From: Lineus longissimus
Lineage: Eukaryota > Nemertea > Pilidiophora > Heteronemertea > Lineidae
Assembly: GCF_910592395.1 (NCBI RefSeq)
Contig: NC_088323.1
Span: 4,838,001 to 4,898,000 of the forward strand
DNA length: 60,000 nucleotides
Reading direction: 5' to 3'
Shown: positions 39,501-51,500 of the stretch, one piece after another
Layout: each line of letters begins with the position of its first letter
Numbering within the stretch: position 1 is the first letter of the stretch
Program-made: the position numbers and the translations under genes
The notes under the pieces: generated by a model
The model's input: the letters and a program-made list of their open reading frames with translations, nothing else
Told to the model about the DNA's origin: nothing
Databases searched by the model: none

Positions 39501-42500
39501 TGTTTCAACTTCTCATGTTCAGAGCTTAGATTCTCAAGCAACATTCGCAACTTTTCAACTTCTCTTCCTGATTCAGCTACATTTAAGGCCATGCATGTCT
39601 GTTGTTCCACCGCCTTTTCATTCTGTCGGTCCACTTGTTCTGTCAAATATCCACACTCCGAACACAGTCTCTCGATTTGGTTCTGCGATTCTGTTTCAAG
39701 GCTTTCATACTTCTGCATCTGATCCTCCAAGGATGTTTCCAAGACTTTCTTCTCCCCTTCTGAGTCTGAAAGTAACTGCTTCAGCTTTGCTAGGTTCAGT
39801 TTGTATGCATCAACATCAGCCAATTCTAACTGTAACTTTGACACAGCCACAACCGCTTCAGCAATCAACTCTGCAACCATTTTCTGGGCAGAACTTTCTG
39901 TATGTTCTGCCTGCTGTTTCAACTCCTCATGTGCAGAGCTTAGATTCTCGAGCAACATTCGCAACTTTTCAACTTCTCTCCCTGATTCAGCTACATTTAA
40001 GGCCATGCATGTCTGTTGTTCCACCGCCTTTGCATTCTGTCGGTCCACTTGTTCTGTCAAATATCCACACTCCGAACACAATCTCTCAATTTGGTTCTGC
40101 GATTCTGTTTCAAGGCTTTCATACTTCTGCATCTGATCCTCCAAGGAAGTTTCCAAGACTTTCTTTTCCCCTTCTGAGTCTGAAAGCAACTGCTTCAGCT
40201 TCGCTAGGTTCAGTTTGTATGCATCAACATCAGCCAATTCTAACTGTAACTTTGACACAGCCACAACAGCTTCAGCAATCAACTCTGCAACCATTTTCTG
40301 GGCAGAACTCTCTGTATGTTCTGCCTGCTGTTTCAACTTCTCATGTTCAGAGCTTAGATTCTCAAGCAACATTCTCAATTTTGCAACTTCTCCTCCCGAT
40401 TCAGCAGCAACTAAGAGCATGTCTGTCTGATACTCTATGGACTTTTCCTTCTGCTGCTCAAGTTCTTCTTTCACCTGTTCACATTCACTTCTTATTCCTT
40501 CTATTTGGTTCTGCGATTCCGATTCTCGGCCTTCATACTTATGCATCTGCTCAGTGATCGAGTTCTCCATGACTTTCCTTTCTTTTTCCGCATCTGATAG
40601 CAATTGCTTCAGCTTCGCTAGGTTCAATTTATAAGCATCAACATCAGCCAATTCTAACTGCAGCTGCGACACAGCTACCACAGCCTCAGCAATCAACTCG
40701 GCAACCATTCTCTGGGCAGAACTTTCCGTATTTTGATATTTCTGTTTCAACTGCTCATGCTCAGAGCTCAGATTCTCTAACACCATTCTAAGTTTTGCTA
40801 ATTCTGCCTGCGACTCTGATGCAATCAAGGACATCCTAGTCCGATGTTCAATTGTCATTCCATCTTGTTTGCGAATTTCCTCATTAACAACTCTCTGCAG
40901 TTGACTTCTCTGAGCTTCAGATTGGCTGAGCAAGTCCTTTAGTTTTGCCAAGTTTAGTTTGTAAGCGTCAAGATCAGTGTTCGCCAGCTGTAACTCTGCA
41001 TAGGAAATAGTCTGTTTTGTGACTAAATCAGCCACATAGTCCTGACTTTTTTCACTAAGTTGATCTAAGTGCAGCTTAAGATGGTCACATTCTGTACGAA
41101 GAGTCTGGTTGAGATCCTGAAGCACCTTTTCCTTAGATTCTGCATTCTCCAAAGCAGATTCTAGGACAATGATCTTTGATTCAAGAGCGGCATTGTCAGA
41201 TTTACATTGGTCAACAACAGACTTTAATTGGCACAGATTGGCTCTGTGAATGCTCAAATCATCTCCTAATACAGTTACTTGAGCACGGTTAACAGCTTCC
41301 ATAACAATGGCACCAGCGTGTTCCTGAAGTGACAACTCTGACAAATCGCTTCTCTCATGCTTCCTCTTTTCCAACTCAGAACTCAAGCTTTTTGCCAACA
41401 TCCTAAACCTATCCTTCTCTGCTTTCTCCTTTCTAATATCTGCAGTGAGTATTGATTCTGAATTCCACTTATCATATTCTAAACCAGTGAGCTGTGATTT
41501 CAAATCTGAGTGCTCTTTCTTCATCTCGCGAAGCATCTGCTTTAACTTTGAGATAGTTGATTCATGGGTATCTGATCCTGCTTCCTGGCCAAATCCTTCA
41601 GCAGCAGAATCAACTTGATCTGAGGCAGAAGTAGCTTGAGTTGATCCTAGGATATGCTCCTTCTCTTCACGAAGTCGTTGCAACTCAGACCCAATACTTT
41701 CAGCCAAGACGCGGTACTCCATCTCCTCCTCCAAGCCTTGGTCCTTGAGAAGAGCAACAGCATTTTTCTTCTCAAACTCCAGGCCTTTGATTCTCCTCTC
41801 CAGTTCATACTTCTCTCTCTGAGCTGTCCTACTGACATCCCTCAACATAGCCATGTTCACTTGGTATGCTTCATTGTCATTCACAAGAAGCTGAATCTTT
41901 GCATTCGATGTGACCATCTCAGCCACTCGTACCGAGCGCTCCTTCACAAGGATACTCTCCAAATTGTCCTTTTCTTTTTTCTGTTTCTCTACTTCAGAAC
42001 TGAGGTTCTCAATCAACATCCTGTAGTTCGGGTAATCTGACAAATGATCTGGAACTCTTGGCCTAGGTGTAGAGTGTTCTATATCTTCAGGATTGATAAG
42101 GGGGGAACTTACAGCTTCTTCAACGATCAGTTCAGGATCAGATCTGGAGGGTGTCATGACTATGGCATCAGATTCGGAATAGGACAGCTGATTTAATACG
42201 GCTAGTGAATCTTCAATGGCAGATGCAACCAGGGGAACTTCAGACGGAATGATATCATCTTCTGAGACATGCTCATTGAATGGCACATTTGGTATAGCAT
42301 CAGTATCAGGAATGGTTTCATCAACCATAATGGCCACTAACTCGTGAGCAGCAGCTCCAATATGAGCAAGCTTTGCTGGCGGGATCACTTCTTCATTAGC
42401 ACCATCAGTTATATCACCAGTGCAAGTGATGGACTGCTTTGGATCGATGTCTTCAGAAGGTATGAATGAACGCCCTGACTGCGCTGGAGCAACTTCACAG

Positions 42501-45500
42501 GGAACAATGATGTTCTCGACAATCAGCTCCACACTGGAGGCAGAACAACCATCCAGGAGTGTTGCTGATTGTTGGGCATGAATCCTTTCCACAACATCCA
42601 ATTCCTCTTCGGACTTTCGTTTTTCCAATGCAGCACCCAATCTCTGAACTTCTGTACGGAGATGGTTTCTTTCAACTTCAAGTGCCTGCAAAGTTGCATT
42701 GGCCGTCTGCTTGTCAAGTTTCAGATTACTGACTTCAGCTTGCAAATTTGATATCAAACTATCATCAGAGACCTCTTCCACTTCAACATGCGGCTTCTCC
42801 AACTCAGCCCTCAAAGCTGCCTCAATCGATTCAGAACGAAGTCGAGAACAATTCACTTCTTCTTTCTCTGCCTTGAGCTCTTGAACTTGAGCCTGTAGCT
42901 GTTTGATCTGTGCTTTCTGCTCAGCAGTACTCTTTAGGAGTGCAGACACCATTTCTTGATTCGCCGCGACTTTCAACCTCTCAGCTTTGAGCTCATCAGT
43001 AAGCTTGCTCTTTTCGAGTTCAGCTGCGTCAACGCACAGATTCTTGTGTACAACCTGATCAATCAAGTCCTGGATCCTCTCATCATACATGTTAGCTTGT
43101 ATCTGAAATCGAGGGGAACTAGCCTCCTTGCCAAACCGATCCAGCTGCACATAGAGATTTTCAATGTTTGTTTGAAGTTTCTCAACTTCGTTGCTCAAGT
43201 ATACGTTTTTGGTGCTCATGTCCTTGATTTGGCGATCCAGCCCATCTTTTTCTTCTTCTAAGTTCTGAACTTGTTGACCGGATGTTTCAACTTGGGAAGC
43301 CTTTGCCTGGATATCAGCACTCTGTTCGAGTATTAGATTACCCTGTTGATTGATATGGGAATCTCTCTGTTGTAGGGCAATGGTCAGCTGTTCTGCATTA
43401 TACTGCATAGCATGGTATGCTTTGCTCCATCCTTCCAAAGCAGTCCTCATCTTGCCAATATCATCATTCCTTCCAAGTATCTGCTCATTCAACATGGTGA
43501 TTTCATGTGCATGGCCCTCATTCAGTCTGGACATCTGTTCCAAGAGGTCACTACTGTCATGCTGGTAATGATCAACCTCCTTCTTTAGGCTTCGAACATC
43601 ACTCCCAAGCTCATTACTCAACCCCTCTTTTTCAGCTAAGACCTGGTCCAGCTTTTGCTTGAAGTTGTCCCTCTCAACTTTCACAATCTCCAATTCCTGG
43701 AGAACGGCATCCTTCCCTGTTCTGAGCTCACCCAACTTCTCCTTGTAATCCTGCACATCCACAGAAAGCTTTTCGACCTCCGTGCTAAGAAGCTTATCAG
43801 TGTCGTTCTCCATTAACAATCTCTCAATCTGTAGCCGGTAATGCTGAATCTCCTGTTGCGCGCGAGTGATCTCTTCTAAACTTTGATCCAAATGATCCTG
43901 AAGGGACCGAATCTCTAAAAGGTGACCTTGGGTTTGACTCTGCTCTTGACCAAGCAGATTGGAAAGATGCTGATTCTTGTTTTGCTCCTGCGCAACAGCT
44001 TCTGAGAGCTGCTTTTTTTGATAATGTTCCTGGTTCAAAACTTGTGACATCTGTTCCTTTTCCTTTAGCAAAATATCAATGGTCTGCAGATGGCCACCGA
44101 TGGCTAAATCCTTGTTTTGTATTGCAAATTGAGCAGCTCGGACTTCATCCCACAGTTTCTGAACTTCATTGGACTTTTGCAGGATCTGTTTCCTCTCAGA
44201 GTCAACATCCTTCCCCAACTTTTCAATCACAGCAGTTGCTTCAGAGATTTTCTTTTCTTTCTCCATGACAAGTTGTTGCAGAGTTTGAACCTCATTAGCC
44301 AACCTTTCAACCTCCTTGTGAGAGTTCAACTCCTTCGCTTGGAGTATCTCAATCTCCACAGTCTCCATTTCAGCACTCCTCCCAAAATTCTCAATGGCGA
44401 TTGCATCCTCTGAAATCTTCTGCTCTCTGTCTTGTAACTGTGCCTCCACTGCGGTAACCGTGTTGGACAAGCTGTCCACTTTTTGCCTACTTTCTGTCAT
44501 AATTCTCTCCCTCTCAAGCAATGCCTGCTCCATTACAACTGCCTCCTTTGAAAATCTTTCTATTTCTGCCTCAGTCTTGGTGGCCAGCATTTCTAACTGC
44601 TTTACCTCTTTCACCTTCTGCTCAAACTTCATTCTTTCATTTTCAACATCCTTTTCCAGTCGCAAAATCACCTCGGCATCTTCAGATATTTGACATTCTT
44701 TATCATGCACCTGCTGCTTCAATGTTCCCAATTCCTCCAGTAACTTGTCAAATTCCTTCTGATTTTCCATCTCTGCCTGTTGACCCTGAAAGAGTCTCTC
44801 CAACTGCCCTTTGTAGTGAGCAATTTCATCAGTCAAACTCTTGACCTGGACCTCCCTCTTTTCAATGGCACTTTGTTTTTCTCGTGAGGCATCCCACCGT
44901 TTCCCAACTTCTTCTCTAAGATGTTCAATCTCCTGATTTTTCTCGCTGACCTCCCATTCGTGTTCTTGAGACAACGACTCCAGCTGTCTTTGGAGCTGTT
45001 CCAATTCAGCCTGGAGCACATTGCATCTACTTTCTTTGTCATTCAAGTGTCCATTCAGCTGTTCAGTCTGCTGAACCTTTTGAGACAAGTCTAAAGACAT
45101 ACTTGCAATATCGCCCTTCAGTGTCCCCACCTCAATATCTCTTGCTTTCAGCACCTCAAGATGTTTGCTCTCCGCGGCCTCTAGATCTTGAGCAGTTTTT
45201 TCAACCAAGTGATCCCTTTCAGAAATTTTATCAGACAACTGAGATATTTCGACTTTTAAGGACTCCAATTGCCGGTCCTTCTCACTGACTATGCCATTCA
45301 TATTCTCCCTTGCAACCTGTAAATCATGCGCAAGTTTTACAACTTCTATCTCCTTCTCTATCACCATGGCGTTATTTTGAGCAAGATCAGCTCTCAACAA
45401 CTCAGACTCCCTATCCTTTTCACTAATTACTGCATTACATCTTTCCTCCGAAATCCCCAAATCATATGCAAGTTTTCTGACCTTTTCCTGTTCTTCGGAT

Positions 45501-48500
45501 ACTTTAGAAGACAACTGAGAAAGTTCATCTTTGAGATCTGAACACGTATGCTCCAGTTCATGGTTTTGTTTCTCTAATGCCAAACCCCTCACTTTCAAAT
45601 CCTGAATCTTTCCCTCACGTTCGTCTAGTTGAGTTTGTAACTCTCTACGCATTGTATCAGAGTCTTTCCAACAGTCAGACAATTTTTTACATTCAGTTTC
45701 ACATTCTTTGTTCCTATTTTCCAAGTCTAAATGCTTTGTTTTGAAATCCTTTAACCGGTTCTCAGCTTCATTCAGCCGAGCTTTCAATTGATGAACATTT
45801 TCATCTGTCAATTCCTTGGTTGAACAACTGTCTTTCAAAAGTTTATCTAAGTCATTTCTATCACTTTCAAGTTTGAGACATTTCTCTTGAAGTTCAAGAC
45901 ACTGGTTTTGAGACTCCCTGGACCGACACTCCATCTCACTCAAAGCCCCCTCAAGATGCAGACGCTGCGTCTCAAGAGTATTGCACTTTTCATTCGAGTC
46001 ATTGTAGCTATCCTCCATGTCGGATTTCTCATTTTCTAACTGTTTACACCTCTCTCCTAACACACCAAGCCTCTCTTCAAAATCACTAAAAATGAAATCT
46101 GAATCTGACACTGATTTAGCAGCTTTCTCATACTTTACCCCCAAGTCCCTGCATTGAGTTTCAAATTCCTTTTGTTTACTTTCAAGGACTGAATTCAGAT
46201 TTTTCAATTCTTTACACTCCTCCTGCAAGGCTACGATATCATCCTCAAATTGTAAACACCGGTTTTCAACCATCTCGTTTATTTTCATCAACTCGGCATT
46301 CGCTTCCATGATTTCCGCTGCCTCATCACTAGCACCAATACGGCTCTGATCTGACAAGAGACCAGAACCCTCAGCAGCGGAATCTAACTGGTTCTTCAAT
46401 GACTGACACTCTTCCTCAAGAGCTGCGATCTTTTGAACCAATTCAGCCTTCGACTCTCCAACCACAGCAGCTTTATCTGTAGCACCAGTCACCCTGGGTG
46501 ATATCTCCTCAGCAGACGTTTGACCAATCTGCTTATCAGGCCCAGTCGCCTGTTGAAATTTCTCAGCAGTTACACCAAACTTTGCCCTCAAGGATTTACA
46601 CTCTGTTTCAAGCCTCTTTATCTCTGTTTCTTTTTCATTTCTACTAATGTCCAACTGTTCTTTCAAAGTTCTTATTTCATCTTGGTAGGCTATTTCAGCA
46701 TTTTCCAAGGCATGAACAAGTGATGGCTGAAGGGCGTCTTTTGGTGGACTGTCAATTTCGTCTAGTACTCCAAGATTCTCCTCTGCTGCATGATTAGATG
46801 AAGGCGAATATGTATCCAAGTCAATTTCAGGCTCTTTTCCAGCCTCCACTTGATGACTACTTTGGTCACCAGACATCTCCACTGGGACTGTATCCGGAGC
46901 TGTAACTAAATTCTTCGGAACAGGTGAAAAATAGTCAGATAAAGTTTTTACAGGCAGATTGCTGTTCACACCCAACTGAACACTTTGGTTTGGAGACACC
47001 TCATTATACTGCACTGCTACTGGGATTATATCTCCCTGGTCATCATGATCTAAACTCGGGCAAGATTCTTTATTGGAAGACATGACCCCATGTTCTGATG
47101 ACGGAGGAGTAATCTCCTCCCCACCAAATAATATATCTTTGTCAGCCGATGACTCTTCCTGCTGCATTTCTAACGGAATAATTGCTTCTTCCAAAACTGA
47201 AGGTGAAGATACATCCAATTTGATGTTTAAGGAAACGTCATCCTGCATTGCAACCACAGGAGTCGTAGCATCAACACCAAGAAGGGCACGTTGGTCAACT
47301 GATGCCTCTTCAGATTGAATTTCTACGGGAATCACCTCTTCTTCATGGACAAGAGGCGAAAGAGATTTCGTTTCTACAGAGTTCATCAGGTTTTCCAAAT
47401 TGAACAAATCAGGACCACTGGAAGTGGAAGACAATTTTAAATGCGAAGCAGACACCACTCCCTGTAAAGCAGACGTCACACCCTGTGTGGCAGACGTCAC
47501 CTCCTGTGAGGCAGATATAACATATTGCGGAGCAGACGACATTCCCTCTGCACCTGAGAACAGAATATCCTGCTCAACAGCAGATTCTTCCGATTGAATC
47601 CATATGGGCACAACTTTTTCTTCATCAACATCAATAGAACCAGAGTCGAATTTCATATCTGACAGCACTTTCTCTGAGCGAACATTTCCAATCAAACTTT
47701 CCCCCTTTTCCAAAGTTTTATCAACCCCAATTGGTATCACAATTTCTTTCCGAGAAACCGAATCTAATTCAGCTCTTAACTGGTCAATTTGAGCAATCTG
47801 TTCATTGGAAGACAGCGTCAACATTTCATGTGTCCGTTCCAAACATTTCAACTCTGATTGCAATGTCTCAACAGAGGCTCTAGCCAGCGTTTCGCTTTGT
47901 TTCACCTGTTCATGTGCGTTTAACAAATCCTGATTACTCCGTTGTAACGTTTCTAACTCAGCTTGTAATTTTTCGGCAGTAGCATAAGCCTCTGCAGCAC
48001 TTTTCTGTAACTGCTCTCGTGCATTCATCAATTCTAGATTACTGTATTTCAAACTCTGCACTTCACTTTGTAACGTCTCGGCAGCTGCTCTAACCTCTGC
48101 TTCACTTTTCTTCAGAAGTTCAAACTCAATTTGCATATTCACCAACTCTTCAGTACTCTCCTCGAAAGCCTGCCGTTCATTTTGCAATTTACTGGCTGTA
48201 GCCTTTGCCTGGGCTTCACTTTTCTTCAACACTTCCACTTCGTCCTTTGCCTCCGCCTCACTTTTCTTCAACCGTTCATTTTCTTCCTGTGTATTCATCA
48301 ACTCTTCGATTTTGTCAGTGAATTTCGACGTCAGAAGTTTCAAAGTTGCGTCTTTCTCATGTAGAGCTTCTTGTAGACTGACAATCTGTGTTTTTGCACC
48401 CAATAATGTCTTGGCAGTCTGCCCTTGCTTTGCAGTCTGTTCTTGGAGAGTCTCACCAGCCTAAAAAGAAACGCTTGAGTTCAGTGAAATACGAAATAAC

Positions 48501-51500
48501 ATTTCAGAAGATTTACATCAAAAACTATTTCATTTCTCCAAAGAACTCAGAGGAATTGACATGATTTGCCAAGAAATAGAGTAAGTAGTTTGATAATTTC
48601 ACTGCCAGAACAAGTATATACTATTATGGTCAATACTGTCAGTGGTCATAGGATACAGCCTGTTAGGGGCTGGTCTAAGGAAGATGGTACAACCAGTTTT
48701 TTTCTTAAATTATTAGTTTTATGTGAGATTTCTGTGGTAAATAGGTTGTTATTTCATATCATTATTACGCAATAGAGGTGTGCACCTGGGAGTAGGAGTT
48801 TAATGTGTTACAATAGGGCATGTAGGAATGAGTTATGTCTAAGTTAGAGAAATAGGTGGAGTTCTAAAGGGATTTGACAAATTTTTCAATTGAAGTGACT
48901 TTTTCCTTCCTGATTGGTACCAAAAGCTGGTCTAATACGAAATGATTTCAACTAATTTTGGAAAGACATGGAACAAAGTGAAAGGATCCACACTGCCACA
49001 CACAAAACAACTCTGAGAAAATAAAGAGGGATAGCACTGTAAATGCAACCAAGTTCTTACTACAAGGAAAGGAAAAAGAATCATGAAGTCTTTCTGCAAA
49101 AACGAAAGTAGTACAGGAGACAAACACCAGCTTGCAACTAAATATTAGCGGTCATGCTACCAGCAACATACACCAAGGTTCAGCCCTGAACTATGCTTTA
49201 TCAGCCAAGCCGCAAGGCAGGGCCGCATGGCTGGGATGACTAAACTGATGGTGAGATATGATACAGATGACAAAATTGGCATTGGAGCACCAGACACAAG
49301 TTTTGAATATTCTCACGGGTAGCTATCTCTTTCCTCTATCCCTTTGTATTAGAGGACAAACAAACTACAATTCTGATCATACTAAACACATTCTGAATGC
49401 GTCTAGCCATGGGCATACCTCAAAAGAGCTAGAGACCTCAAGACCGCAACCACCCTGTCATAAGTGACTTTATTTGGTATCTCTATGTACAGCAGGGAAG
49501 TGATGGTGGCACATGGAAGAGCATTTAACTTGTGAAGGGAAGGCCAAGGTGGCCACTTGGTACCTTCAACTGGCCTGAAATGGCCAAATGTAACGCAGTA
49601 TGTCCGCTCCTTCGTTTCTACAGACAGATTTTGGGATTAGGCTGGGGAATGAATGTAAATTGCTTTGAGGCAGTATAACTGTACAGTATGAAGTGCTGTA
49701 GAAGAACTTTCTTTTTTTGATTAAGGTGCCAGAGTAACGAAGGTAAAAGATGTGATGAAACTCAGAAAGAGCCTTGAAATGATGACAAGTTCAATGAGCA
49801 ATAGTGACTGGAAGAAGTTTATAAGGAATGGAGAGAATGACGATGTGTTCACTGTGGCAGTGCAGTCAGCAGTATCGCAGTCAGTCTAGAAAAGTTCCGC
49901 AATTTACTTTGATTAACAATTAAGATGACAAGCTATCACTTATGAACTTTCGATCTCACAGACATGCAAAACAAATCAAGCGCAAACCTCTATTGCGTAT
50001 TATTCTAAAACATACTTGTTGTAATGTAGTATCCTTTTCTATGTAAATTAAACGACGACTTTTCAGAATGGAATTGGAAATGACAATTGAAGTTTACGAT
50101 ATTTGTCTTAGAAGCAACAAATCAAAGACTTCCATAGTCATTATCAGAGCAGACCCTAAACCTATAAATCTTAACTGAATACCAACGCAATACACAAACT
50201 TCAGGACAAGCCTTTTCACAACATGTTGGTATCTTATTCTTTCAGATTAAAGAGAAACTAGAATGATCGAATAATAATAACTTGACTATTCACCTCTAGA
50301 GGTCTGCGTCTCCAAGACCGGTCGTAAAAATCCACATCCGTTGGTGCTACGAAATCAAAATGATTTCATCTGATCAAAATGGAGATCTAAACGACGTCCC
50401 AATTATTGAACTGGAACTTTCATTCAAGGACCACAATATCAAATATTTTTCAAAAGCCCCCCAGCAAATTATTAAATCAGATATCGTTCAAACCTCACTG
50501 GAAAAATATTTGGTTAAGGGAAATAATCTACAGTGAACTATGGTAAATTATGGATATCTACGCATGCAGGACTCGGTCAAAAACATATTCTACATTTTAA
50601 TTTTATTGGACTCTGAACATTGCTTGAACAAAGATTTGAAAGAAATCATGCAAAGGAAGGTCTGTGAAGATCTTAAAGTTGGGACACCTGCAGTTCTAGA
50701 TAAGTCAAATAAACCTCTCTTATGCTCTCATAGGGTCCTAGTCAAAGGTATGATGAAGGAAAAGCACGTAGCCCCAGACTGAAGTCCTGATATGACATGT
50801 ATATGCACCACAGCCTGGTTTGTGGTTATGACATGAGTAATCTAACTGCCCATCATAACAGGAACATAACTTGATCTAGCCTCGATTCTCAATGTGCCGA
50901 TTTAAACCATCCTTCGGAGTGGCCTGCCTCGAACACATGAATTCCTCCAAACATGACACAAGGCAGCATATAATGCGAATATTTCTGTAATGCTTCTGCC
51001 CAGGCCTAGGAGACGCAGAGAGCCAACCCTGCAAACCCACACCCTGCAACATGATGTAGTTTTCTTTTTATGTGACAAACACGGGCTTGTTTTAGAGCCA
51101 AACATCAAACACATTACACAAAGCGCTGAAAAGTCTACAACTAACACTGAGGTCTGAAAATTGACATATAAAAATTGTTTTCTGGCAATCCAAACAACAT
51201 TGACAAACGCCACAACATCAACGATCTGAACTGCTGTAAGCACTGCCACAGTTAAGCATGTCAGTGAGTTAGTAATATCAACAAGGAGGTGGTTAGTTTG
51301 TGTTAGTAATCTGTGTGCAGTGTTAGTCAAAGAAAAGTTTCCTGCTATGCACAAGTGACCAGGCCAAGGCCAAATCATGTGACTGCTGTCGTGCTGAGTT
51401 CACTGAATGGGCATTCCTAATTGCCCTAACTATTACTCAAACTTGTTTTGAGGGGTCACTGGTCATTTTCAAAATTGAGGGTTAACTACCAGTGGTAATT

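Noticed and set aside
39373-40557. 394-codon ORF on the plus strand
   Set aside because: Antisense shadow of the 414 bp coding repeats; since 414 is a multiple of 3 the opposite frame stays open too. No domain.
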